Shown one piece after another: positions 1 to 5,885 of a stretch of DNA of 9,630 bases; the first letter of the stretch is position 1; the number at the start of each line of letters is the position of its first letter. Made by a program: the position numbers and the translations under genes. The notes under the pieces are model-generated. The model worked only from the letters and a program-made list of their open reading frames with translations, had not been told where the DNA came from and ran no database searches. Source of the stretch: Nitrospirota bacterium (GTDB lineage: Bacteria > Nitrospirota > Thermodesulfovibrionia > Thermodesulfovibrionales > UBA6898); assembly GCA_021787505.1 (NCBI GenBank), contig JAJYLU010000038.1:1-9630 (forward strand). The letters run 5' to 3'.

Positions 1-46
1 AAGGGACAGAAGGCCTGTTTAAACACCCGCCCTAAATCGACCGCCA

Positions 47-63
47 CCCAATATGTTATTGGG
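47..63. repeat. 7-bp hairpin over the 3' end of the first gene
   Basis: CCCAATA and TATTGGG form a perfect 7-bp stem with a 3-nt loop. The structure covers the stop codon (56-58) of the minus-strand membrane-protein gene. It could act as a weak 3' structure for that transcript. There is no T-run after it on the minus strand, so a classical intrinsic terminator is not supported. Confidence 0.35.
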
Positions 64-535
64 ATCCAATGTATTCTTCAAGACGCGACCGCCAACCTTC
101 TACAACGTCCCTGTCCGACCCGCCCATATAGAATCGACCTGGGGCAAACAGCGAATATTCTTCTCCGCTTCGAAGACTTAAGAGCAAATAGTAGAGTGTG
201 ACATAATTTGATTTCTTCCCTGTATAACCAATGCCCACATGAAGAATGTCACTGAATGGAATTGCTCTTTTCTTCGCGCCAAAAATATTTCTGTCTTCGA
301 CCACAATACTGCGCACACTGGAATCAATCACAATTATCTGTTTCCCGGTAGTCACTGCACCTGCAATCCCGATTAGCAGGAGGAGCGCGCCCAGCAGGAA
401 GCCTGCGAGGGTATTCGTCATGGCAAAACCATGAAAGTCTCGGCAGACGTATGCCATTGCCAATCCGACTATAGTGCATACAATAGAAAGCATCATCTGC
501 TTGCCCGGATTACTCTCGCTTATCCATTTGTCCAT
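56..535 (-). CDS. Hypothetical small membrane protein (two TM helices plus soluble C-terminal half)
   Basis: I do not recognise the family. From the start chosen here the protein has 159 residues: a short polar N-terminus, two hydrophobic helices at about 14-31 and 40-62, then a roughly 95-residue alternating hydrophobic/polar tail. The tail (…QIIVIDSSVRSIVVEDRN… and …SGEEYSLF…) looks beta-rich. Two helices followed by a small beta domain resembles PH-like bacterial membrane proteins, but this is inference. The frame stays open upstream to 607. I prefer the ATG at 535 because codons 1-24 of the longer version run through a 12-bp tandem repeat (558-581) and overlap the stop of a transposase scrap, so they look like insertion debris. 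No strong Shine-Dalgarno supports either start; an AAGGG lies about 16 nt upstream of 535. The gene may have lost its original promoter to the neighbouring insertion. Confidence 0.6.
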   Translation of the reverse strand: MDKWISESNPGKQMMLSIVCTIVGLAMAYVCRDFHGFAMTNTLAGFLLGALLLLIGIAGAVTTGKQIIVIDSSVRSIVVEDRNIFGAKKRAIPFSDILHVGIGYTGKKSNYVTLYYLLLSLRSGEEYSLFAPGRFYMGGSDRDVVEGWRSRLEEYIGSQ

Positions 536-557
536 ATCTATGATGAGGCCCTTGCAC

Positions 558-581
558 GACCAAAGAAAGGACCAAAGAAAG
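558..581. repeat. 12-bp perfect tandem duplication
   Basis: GACCAAAGAAAG occurs twice head to tail (558-569 and 570-581). If translated on the minus strand it gives a duplicated FLWS segment at the head of the longer membrane-protein frame. This is the main reason I moved that gene's start to 535. Confidence 0.8.
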
Positions 582-603
582 TGGGGTCTTGAAATATCAG
601 TTT

Positions 604-741
604 TCATTTTTCTACAATGCTCACAGCGTTGCTCACGGTAGTATAATAAATCCCCAGATACTCGGCAATCTCATTCCGAGTGTATCCGCGCTTCACAAGG
701 TCTCTTGTTAGCGTCGTCTTTATATATCCTCTTCCGGGCAT
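604..741 (-). pseudogene. 3' remnant of a RAYT-type transposase (HTH tail)
   Basis: This stretch encodes a helix-turn-helix tail (…KRGYTRNEIAEYLGIYYTT… followed by VSNAVSIVEK and a stop). It resembles the C-terminal HTH carried by many REP-associated tyrosine transposases. Only about 45 residues remain and there is no HUH or catalytic-Tyr domain in this frame, so it is a fragment, not a functional transposase. It lies just downstream of the intact transposase gene in the same orientation but has a different HTH sequence from that protein (LSAAEIARHVGVNTSGITRA). It is therefore more likely a relic of another family member than a duplication. A short independent HTH protein starting at ATG 741 cannot be excluded, but no well-spaced ribosome binding site supports it. 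Confidence 0.5.
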
Positions 742-761
742 CCCCCCTCGCGGCAAGAAAA

Positions 762-797
762 GCATGTTGGGGACGTTGAGCATGTTGGGGACGTTGT
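762..797. repeat. 18-bp tandem repeat at the element end
   Basis: GCATGTTGGGGACGTTGA (762-779) is followed directly by a copy differing only in its last base (780-797). The second copy runs into the left inverted repeat of the RAYT element, so the element end sequence TTGGGGACGTTG is present twice side by side. This is consistent with insertion next to an older copy of the same end, or with slippage at the end. Confidence 0.85.
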
Positions 798-809
798 TTC
801 TATTTGTGA
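785..809. repeat. Left inverted repeat of the RAYT element
   Basis: The 25 bases here are the reverse complement of 1838-1862 with a single mismatch. The shared core on the minus strand is AGAAACAACGTCCCCAA. The transposase stop codon (TAG, 802-800) lies inside this repeat, so the gene and the element end are physically fused. Confidence 0.85.
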
Positions 810-1795
810 TATTTGCGTCCACTGCGACTTTCCGCTCTTTCGATCGCCCGCGTAATCCCCGACGTATTCACACCTACATGCCGGGCTATTTCAGCGGCTG
901 ACAGACCAAGCTCTTCTCTGCTCCGCAGTCCAATTGTGGCCCGCGCATTGCTCACCTTCCTCCGCTTGCTGCCGCCCTGTAATTCGACGGAACTGACACC
1001 ATAATCCCGGCACTCCTCTTCTATGATCTTTTGGATATTCTTGCCGGACCGTTTGGCTTTAAGCTGACGCAACTGGCGATCCTCAGCTTCTTTCAAAATA
1101 TTGTTGACGAAATCGCCTCCCCCCAAAATGCGTTCGTCGAATTCTTCTTTCCGTCCTCTCCGCCTCATGGCAAGTACCTGGGACCATCCGCCCTGGCTTC
1201 GAACAAGACCGCCGCCGGTCAACTCCCTGCTACGACCCTGCCCTGCCCCTTCTGCCATGAACCTCCTGTATTCCCGAAGGGCCTTCCTTCGATTATCTCC
1301 GAATTGGGCCAGTATGTATTCTGCATCCATCCAGGGGTCCTTTGACCTGTCTATAATTGTTCGATGACCGCTCCAGGAATAATGATCCAGATCCTCCATG
1401 GTTTTGAGGATTCCGGCACGCATCGGGTTGAGATGGATATACCTGACAAGGGCAAGGAGATAGGCGTCTTCCTCGCAAAGTATGGATTTATAGCGGTTCT
1501 CAAAAAGATGGCCCATGCGCCTGTGTCGGCGATTGTAGTATTGGGCATACCATGTAAGGAGCCTTCGCATAACGCTGGAGATGCCGTCTCTTCCGCTCTT
1601 GAACAGAATGTGAACGTGATTGCTCATGAGGACCCATGCGTATACTGTGCATTTGCCCTCAGTGATGTTGTGCCCGAGCCGCTCCAGAAAACGCGCCTTG
1701 TCCTCATCGTCTTTGAAGATGGCGGTCTTATCGATACCCCGCACCATGATGTGGTGCAATGCGCCGGGAATATCCAATCGAGCTTGTCGCGGCAT
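800..1795 (-). CDS. REP-associated tyrosine transposase (Y1/HUH family) with C-terminal HTH
   Basis: The protein has 331 residues. It belongs to the Y1_Tnp / RAYT family of HUH single-strand DNA transposases, which nick and join DNA at hairpin or REP sequences through a 5'-phosphotyrosine. The N-terminus (MPRQARLDIPGALHHIMVRG) is a family hallmark. The HUH motif is H60-V-H62 within SNHVHILF. The probable catalytic Tyr is Y119 in RYIHLNPMRAG, followed by the family's YSWSG block near 139-143. The C-terminal third is basic and ends in a helix-turn-helix (about 297-322, LSAAEIARHVGVNTSGITRA), as in the longer RAYT groups. All catalytic residues are present and the frame is intact. The start at 1795 agrees with the conserved N-terminus and lies 43 bp inside the right inverted repeat. 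Confidence 0.93.
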   Translation of the reverse strand: MPRQARLDIPGALHHIMVRGIDKTAIFKDDEDKARFLERLGHNITEGKCTVYAWVLMSNHVHILFKSGRDGISSVMRRLLTWYAQYYNRRHRRMGHLFENRYKSILCEEDAYLLALVRYIHLNPMRAGILKTMEDLDHYSWSGHRTIIDRSKDPWMDAEYILAQFGDNRRKALREYRRFMAEGAGQGRSRELTGGGLVRSQGGWSQVLAMRRRGRKEEFDERILGGGDFVNNILKEAEDRQLRQLKAKRSGKNIQKIIEEECRDYGVSSVELQGGSKRRKVSNARATIGLRSREELGLSAAEIARHVGVNTSGITRAIERAESRSGRKYHK

Positions 1796-1837
1796 AACCC
1801 GATTCTAAGGAAATCTGTTTCTTCTGTCAAGTCTAAG

Positions 1838-1862
1838 TCACAATTAGAAACAACGTCCCCAA
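1838..1862. repeat. Right inverted repeat of the RAYT element
   Basis: This is the partner of 785-809, with 24 of 25 positions matching in inverted orientation and one A/T difference. Its inner edge is 43 bp upstream of the transposase start, so the promoter of that gene must lie within or across this repeat. Confidence 0.85.
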
Positions 1863-1871
1863 ATGACGTTG
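1851..1871. repeat. REP-like hairpin at the right element end
   Basis: CAACGT (1851-1856) and ACGTTG (1866-1871) form a 6-bp stem around a 9-nt loop, CCCCAAATG. The structure spans the outer boundary of the right inverted repeat. Hairpins at this position are the usual recognition feature of IS200 and RAYT enzymes. The left end has no equivalent stem: it carries the tandem repeat instead. Confidence 0.5.
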
Positions 1872-1886
1872 CGCACTATGTTTGTC

Positions 1887-1943
1887 TTAGTATTCTTCGT
1901 CTGTTGCTTTCTTTATTTCCGCCTTCCTCTTCATGGCTTTCAT
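1887..1943 (-). CDS. Possible 18-aa ORF, end of the bc operon
   Basis: This tiny frame encodes MKAMKRKAEIKKATDEEY. Its ATG overlaps the stop of the preceding 30-aa ORF (ATGA). An AAGGAG lies 9 nt before a second in-frame ATG at 1934. The charged composition suggests no known domain. It may be a real short protein, or the remains of a gene cut by the neighbouring RAYT element, whose end begins about 16 bp beyond its stop. Confidence 0.15.
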   Translation of the reverse strand: MKAMKRKAEIKKATDEEY

Positions 1944-2032
1944 CTCCTTCCCGGCCTGCCCCGGTGCTTCTGCCAGTAGCGTATCTCAGCTCTGTCCATA
2001 TCCCAATGAGTAAATCGGCTTCGAGCAATCAT
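1940..2032 (-). CDS. Possible 30-aa ORF coupled to the cytochrome c gene
   Basis: The ATG at 2032 overlaps the stop of the upstream pentaheme cytochrome c gene (TGATG), an arrangement typical of translational coupling. The product would be 30 residues, basic and aromatic (…RFTHWDMDRAEIRYWQKH…). I recognise no family. It could be a genuine small subunit, or chance codons read into a 3' untranslated region. The spacing argument is its only support. Confidence 0.22.
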   Translation of the reverse strand: MIARSRFTHWDMDRAEIRYWQKHRGRPGRR

Positions 2033-2787
2033 CAATGCGGGTTCCTCCGGGGCAACGCTTCAAGAGAATTATACATTTCCTGCAGGTGTCCTGTGATCGT
2101 GTCAAGATCGAATTTGTGCCAATCCAGCCTGGCCGAGTGCAGAGATGACCGGGCGTCGCGCATATGGCGGGCCCCCACGGTCCCTGCCGCGGGATGATAA
2201 AGCCTCTGGTCCGCGTCTAAAAGGGAGTTGCTTTCCCGCAATAAAAGCAGCACCGCTTTCGCCTTCTGCGGGATGAACGGGAAGATGCCCAGCCTCTCGT
2301 TATGGCACTGTTCGCAGACGGCCGCTATCGTGTCGGGGGTTAAGATACTGGTGACCATCGAGCCGTGGCAGGTCACGCATTCAGGGCCCCTGCCCGTTGC
2401 TTCAAGCCTCTTGTAATGCAGGCTCTGGGTGAATTTGTAGAACTCGGCGCCGTGACACTTGCCGCAGGTGGACGGAATATTCTTGTAATAAATAGTGCTT
2501 TGGGGGTTGCCGGAACCGAGGACCCCTGCATGGGCCTCCTTCTGTTCCGCGGCCCGCGGATTCCCGCCGTGGCATTTGTCGCAGGTCACGCCGTGCTTCT
2601 GATGAATCGACCCTGTCCAGCTGTGGGATCTTGCGCCGACAAAGCTGCTGCCGGGAAGTTGAGAATGGCAACGGACGCAGGAATTCTCCGTTTTCCCGCC
2701 CTCGGCGGAATGCCCCGGCGCAGAGAAGAAGAGCACGCTGCATACAATCATAAGAGTGCAAAGGGAAATGCGATCGCGTTTAGACAT
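2032..2787 (-). CDS. Soluble periplasmic pentaheme cytochrome c, bc-complex associated
   Basis: The protein has 251 residues. A Sec signal peptide (about 1-28, ending GHSA) is followed by five CxxCH haem c sites at C37, C69, C108, C137 and C158. There is no C-terminal membrane helix. Several extra His residues (for example H62 in WTGSIHQKHGVTC) could be distal ligands. The W-x-x-S-[VI]-H-x3-G-[VI]-T-C-D-x-C-H-G-G block and the 29-residue spacing from haem 3 to haem 4 are shared with the other pentaheme protein of this operon (4911-5642), so the two are paralogues. The last 80 residues lack haem sites and are His/Arg rich. The gene overlaps the cytochrome b 3' end by 8 nt and has a GAGAGG ribosome site. 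It probably takes electrons from the Rieske protein, or passes them on to soluble cytochromes or a terminal reductase (inference). Confidence 0.9.
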   Translation of the reverse strand: MSKRDRISLCTLMIVCSVLFFSAPGHSAEGGKTENSCVRCHSQLPGSSFVGARSHSWTGSIHQKHGVTCDKCHGGNPRAAEQKEAHAGVLGSGNPQSTIYYKNIPSTCGKCHGAEFYKFTQSLHYKRLEATGRGPECVTCHGSMVTSILTPDTIAAVCEQCHNERLGIFPFIPQKAKAVLLLLRESNSLLDADQRLYHPAAGTVGARHMRDARSSLHSARLDWHKFDLDTITGHLQEMYNSLEALPRRNPH

Positions 2788-4030
2788 CGGTGCCTCTCTT
2801 TCTGCTGTAGCGCCTCAGCAGCGTGTAGGTGACGCCCCAGGCCGCCAGCGTTGCGAGGATTGCATAGGCCGTCATTCTGTTCGGCGTAATATGGAGCACG
2901 TCGATATAACCTGCCACAGCCGTCATACAAATGAAAACTCCTGCCCCGACGCCCAGGGACGTCATGAACGGCCGTTGGAGCGGATTTGCGATGTAATGCT
3001 GCGGTTCTTTCCACCGGTCGAGAAACGGCATCAGCGCGGCAGCGAGGAACAACAACCCCGGAAAGATAACCCCGCCGATAGTTTCGGGCGTAATCTTCCC
3101 TCCCAGAAAAGTAAATGAAAGATCGCCGGGTATCAACTTCAAAAAGCCATAGACGGGAAGAAAATACCAGTCGGGCCGCATGACGGGGGTCCCCGGCGAC
3201 GGCGGACCGTACGTTTCTATGGGGTTCAAAGGGATATAGGTAGCCATCAAAACGACAACGAAAAGCAAAAACAGGTAAAACGACAGGCTGATGACGCCCT
3301 GCTCCGGCCAGATCGGGATCCCGATAAGCCTCCGGCCGCCCTCTGCCTCTTTCCGGTTCCTGTTCGACCGCGGTTCCGTATGCTTCTGTTTCACGATGAT
3401 GAGCAGGTGAAGGCTGATGAGGCCGATGAGTGTCGCCGGGATCAGCATGACGTGCATGAAGAAGAAGCGGGGGACGGTCCCGTCCGAAGGGAACTCGCCG
3501 GCAAAGAGGAGTCGTGACACCCAGTCCCCGATCCAGGGGACCGATTTTGACACGTAATAGGCGATCGAGGTGGCCGTCACCGAGAACTGACTGTAGGGCA
3601 ATAGATAGCCGGTAAAGGCGGCGACCATGGCCGTTCCCAGCAGGCAGAGTCCGATAAGCCAGTTGATCTCCCGCGGCTTCCGGTAGGCCGAGGTAAAATA
3701 AATCCGCATCAGGTGCGTGAGAACAGCGGCGATCATGAGCATGGCCGACCAGTGATGGATGCGCCGAATGATCATGCCCAGGGGAAGGATATCGATTTTT
3801 ACCACGCTCGCGTAGGCCGCCGGCACCATGGCGCCGAAGAGCGAGACCATTTTCGTAGAAGGCTCGTACAGAAAGCCGAGAAAGACGCCCGTTGCCACAA
3901 GCGTGATAAAGGAAAACAACGCCAGTTCTCCGAGCAAGAAGGTGGGATGCGTCGGAAACGTCTTGACCAGGAATTTCGCCTTGAATTTTTTGAGTTCCAG
4001 CCTCTCGTCAAACCATGTGAAGATGCTCAT
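2780..4030 (-). CDS. Cytochrome b (fused b6/subunit IV type), quinol oxidoreductase core
   Basis: The 416-residue protein has about eight membrane helices (near 33-53, 88-110, 125-145, 192-212, 246-264, 317-336, 357-375, 385-404). It carries the Qo and Qi quinone sites and two haems b. Haem ligands are H92 and H106 on helix B, and H193 and H208 on helix D. The 14 residues between the helix D pair are the b6f-type spacing; bc1 has 13. The Qo-site PEWY motif appears as PDWY (286-289), a variant known from menaquinone-using organisms. Position L32 aligns with the b6 Cys35 that binds haem ci, so that haem is not expected to be covalently attached. The N-terminal and C-terminal domains are fused as in bc1. 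The gene starts 4 nt after the Rieske stop and overlaps the next cytochrome c gene by 8 nt. Confidence 0.95.
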   Translation of the reverse strand: MSIFTWFDERLELKKFKAKFLVKTFPTHPTFLLGELALFSFITLVATGVFLGFLYEPSTKMVSLFGAMVPAAYASVVKIDILPLGMIIRRIHHWSAMLMIAAVLTHLMRIYFTSAYRKPREINWLIGLCLLGTAMVAAFTGYLLPYSQFSVTATSIAYYVSKSVPWIGDWVSRLLFAGEFPSDGTVPRFFFMHVMLIPATLIGLISLHLLIIVKQKHTEPRSNRNRKEAEGGRRLIGIPIWPEQGVISLSFYLFLLFVVVLMATYIPLNPIETYGPPSPGTPVMRPDWYFLPVYGFLKLIPGDLSFTFLGGKITPETIGGVIFPGLLFLAAALMPFLDRWKEPQHYIANPLQRPFMTSLGVGAGVFICMTAVAGYIDVLHITPNRMTAYAILATLAAWGVTYTLLRRYSRKRGTDV

Positions 4031-4034
4031 TGGA

Positions 4035-4652
4035 TCACCCTACCTGCGGGCCTATTGGGCCGGTAAAATCGCTGGTAAAAACAAGCGTCCCGTCGTCTGC
4101 CACCTTGACGCCGATCTGTGCGAGCGGAATCGGCGCGGGACCTCCCATGACCTTTGCTCCCCGCGACGGATCGAAGATGCTGTTATGGCAGAAACACTCC
4201 GTGTACGACGCGGCGGGCGCTTGTTGATTTTTTACCCAGGATACGGTGCACCCGAGGTGCGTGCAGATGGCGCTGTACGCCACGAAACCCCGGTCGGTGA
4301 GATTGAGGTGCATGGGCGGTTTGAATTCCGTCTCCTGCAACTTGATCACCTGGACGAGATTTGCCGGGTTCGACGACTTGCCGGCAGGGAAGGCAAGCAC
4401 GGCATCGCCGACATTGAGTGAAGAGGCGCGCAGCGGGGCTCCCATGTTGCCGCCCTTCGCGTAGACGAGTTTGTCACCCGGTTGAATGGTCGTTACGTAG
4501 CCGCCGCCCTTCTTTTCAGGGGACAACACCTTGAGCAGGGCAAAGAGAGAGCCAAAGGCGCCGGCCACGGACGCAATGATTACCCCGAGCGTGAACCGCC
4601 TCCGGGTAATCCCTGCTTTCTCTCTCTTATCGCCGTCGATTCCGTCTACCAT
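4035..4652 (-). CDS. Rieske [2Fe-2S] protein with Tat signal anchor
   Basis: The protein has 205 residues. A twin-arginine signal/anchor (TRRRFTLG, about 16-23, then a hydrophobic helix to about 43) is followed by a periplasmic Rieske domain. The cluster ligands are C130 and H132 (CTHLGC) and C153 and H156 (CFCHNS), with C135 and C155 as the expected disulfide. The Pro loop GPAPIPL (171-177) is present. Two departures from the common CPCHGSxY second box are seen: Pro to Phe and Gly to Asn. Phe (F160) stands where bc1 proteins have the Tyr that hydrogen-bonds a cluster Cys; loss of that bond is known to lower the cluster potential. The gene overlaps the 87-aa gene by 7 nt with GAGGAG as ribosome site, and lies just upstream of cytochrome b. 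It takes the first electron from quinol at the Qo site. Confidence 0.95.
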   Translation of the reverse strand: MVDGIDGDKREKAGITRRRFTLGVIIASVAGAFGSLFALLKVLSPEKKGGGYVTTIQPGDKLVYAKGGNMGAPLRASSLNVGDAVLAFPAGKSSNPANLVQVIKLQETEFKPPMHLNLTDRGFVAYSAICTHLGCTVSWVKNQQAPAASYTECFCHNSIFDPSRGAKVMGGPAPIPLAQIGVKVADDGTLVFTSDFTGPIGPQVG

Positions 4653-4909
4653 AACAACTCCTCCTCGCGGTCTTCAGACACCTCCCTGAATGTGACGAAG
4701 TAGCGCGCATAGAGAACAACCTCAATGCCGGCGAACAAAAACTCGACGGCCAGCAGCGTGCCCAACACGTAATTATTCCCTTTGCCCGATATCAAGAGAT
4801 AGGCAAAGGCTACCGCCATGCCGAGGAGCATGACGGCCAGTACAACGATCAGGGCCATGGCTGCTGCGGAATAGGAAGGCCTCTTTTCCCGAAGGACCTC
4901 GATGCCCAT
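4646..4909 (-). CDS. 87-aa two-helix membrane protein, candidate accessory subunit
   Basis: This short protein has two strong hydrophobic helices (about 15-40 and 48-68), a short N-terminal cytoplasmic-like segment (MGIEVLREKR) and an acidic tail (EDREEELLW). I recognise no family, and it has no cofactor-binding motif. It starts 1 nt after the stop of the membrane-anchored cytochrome c gene, with AGGAG 5 nt before the ATG, and overlaps the Rieske gene by 7 nt. It is thus firmly inside the bc operon. The most economical reading is a small structural subunit that helps hold the pentaheme protein or Rieske anchor against cytochrome b, as small helices do in b6f and bc1 complexes. That role is inference from position and size. 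Confidence 0.8.
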   Translation of the reverse strand: MGIEVLREKRPSYSAAAMALIVVLAVMLLGMAVAFAYLLISGKGNNYVLGTLLAVEFLFAGIEVVLYARYFVTFREVSEDREEELLW

Positions 4910-4910
4910 G

Positions 4911-5642
4911 TTATCTCCTCTTTTCCAGTGTTATATAGACAAGATATCCGATCGCCAACATGACGAGCACCCCGCCGAAAGCCAAAAGCCCTATCTGGTA
5001 CGGGTCCAGGTCTTCGGCGAACCCGGGTGCCAGCGGAGGTTTCGCTCCCCTCGCTTTTTCCTCGGCGAGGCGTATCCGTATCCTGGAAAGCTCGTTGATC
5101 GTCGATTCACTCACATTCATGGGGTCTATCCGGTCGAAGCCGGTCGTGTCCTTGTGACAGCTCTCACACACCTTGGGGACCGGGGGGATGATGTTGTTGT
5201 GGGCGTTATGGCAAGCGACGCAGGAGGGTCCCCCCTTGCCGCCAAGGTACGCCATGCCCATGATGCTGCCCGCATACCGGTCGACGGAGTCACTGTGGCA
5301 CCGCGCGCACATGGCAAACATCGCTTTGCCTGAGGGCTTTCCGATGAAACCGTGTGATTTCGACATGGCGCGCGACTGTCTGTCCGCGAACTCCTGCGGG
5401 GAGAGACTCTTTATGTTCCCCACATCGACATCTGCCTTGCCTCCATGGCAGAGGTCGCAGGTAATTCCGTTCTGCTTGTGGACCGATGCGTTCCACTCCG
5501 CAACGGGTCGAGCAAGTTCGCCTCCCAGAAAGGCGTGGCAGGTTATGCAGGCTACGGGCCTCTGTTGCGCCCGTGCGCCCGCCCCGAATAGAAGGAACAC
5601 CGCTGCGCAGCACAGTGCAAGTACGTTTCTCTTCTTATTCAC
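4911..5642 (-). CDS. Membrane-anchored pentaheme cytochrome c, bc-complex associated
   Basis: The protein has 243 residues. A Sec signal peptide (about 1-25, ending GARA) is followed by five CxxCH haem c sites at C32, C62, C112, C141 and C159, a charged linker (about 180-205), and one C-terminal membrane helix (about 216-238) with a KRR end. This topology, periplasmic haem domain plus C-terminal anchor, is that of cytochrome c1/f, though the haem domain is a small multihaem one. It shares a block around haem 2 (W50-x2-S-V-H55… to CDLCHGG) with the 2032-2787 protein. The start is GTG at 5642, overlapping an upstream stop (TAGTG), with GAGG 8 nt ahead. It likely accepts electrons from the Rieske protein. 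It appears to be the first large gene of the operon. Confidence 0.92.
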   Translation of the reverse strand: MNKKRNVLALCCAAVFLLFGAGARAQQRPVACITCHAFLGGELARPVAEWNASVHKQNGITCDLCHGGKADVDVGNIKSLSPQEFADRQSRAMSKSHGFIGKPSGKAMFAMCARCHSDSVDRYAGSIMGMAYLGGKGGPSCVACHNAHNNIIPPVPKVCESCHKDTTGFDRIDPMNVSESTINELSRIRIRLAEEKARGAKPPLAPGFAEDLDPYQIGLLAFGGVLVMLAIGYLVYITLEKRR

Positions 5643-5770
5643 TATCTCTGCCTCGTTACAGGACTTGTACCGTTGCGAAGGCTGTCAGGACAGAAAGGCC
5701 CCATCATGCCGTCGTCCCTGCATCTGAGAACCATCTTTGCCATATCCAACCACCTGTCAAAGGGTATCAC
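5642..5770 (-). CDS. Possible 42-aa leader ORF coupled to the cytochrome operon
   Basis: A GTG at 5770 preceded by AAAGGGG at a 5-nt spacing opens a 42-codon frame (MIPFDRWLDMAKMVLRCRDD… with Cys17 and Cys27). It ends in TAG overlapping the GTG of the pentaheme cytochrome gene by one base. The ribosome site and the overlap together suggest translational coupling. No family is recognised. The frame remains open further upstream to a TTG at 5830, with no ribosome site there. It could be a small protein, a regulatory leader peptide, or chance. Confidence 0.3.
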   Translation of the reverse strand: MIPFDRWLDMAKMVLRCRDDGMMGPFCPDSLRNGTSPVTRQR

Positions 5771-5885
5771 AATATCCCCTTTGGTACCAGCGTGTAAATA
5801 ATGAGAGGAAAGACGGAACATGAAAAGCAAAGAGCCAAGCTTCTTGCGGCATTATGAAGTTTTTCCGCGTAAGCCATCCGATACT

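Larger units (their letters stand above)
785..1862 (-). mobile_element. RAYT/IS200-like element bounded by 25-bp inverted repeats
   Basis: A single HUH tyrosine-transposase gene is flanked by 25-bp inverted repeats matching at 24 of 25 positions (785-809 and 1838-1862), giving a unit of about 1.08 kb. Classical IS200/IS605 elements lack terminal inverted repeats and use subterminal hairpins. RAYT genes are typically flanked by REP palindromes in inverted pairs (BIMEs), and this arrangement fits that pattern. A small hairpin adjoins the right end (1851-1871) and a tandem copy adjoins the left end (762-797). I see no clear target-site duplication. Whether the whole unit moves, or the repeats are the substrates of a domesticated RAYT, cannot be decided here. 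Confidence 0.7.

Noticed and set aside
558..797. Short repeats as a CRISPR array
   Set aside because: There are only two-copy tandem repeats (12 bp and 18 bp) with no spacers, and no cas genes are present.
1364..2197. 277-aa open frame on the plus strand
   Set aside because: It lies antisense to the transposase N-terminus and the end of the cytochrome c gene, whose HUH and CxxCH motifs are clear. Its protein is low in recognisable structure and has no ribosome site.
5831..5885. Terminator after the sulfotransferase gene
   Set aside because: Only a 5-bp GAAGT/ACTTC pairing with poor interior complementarity is seen, with no usable T-run. Read-through into the cytochrome operon cannot be excluded.
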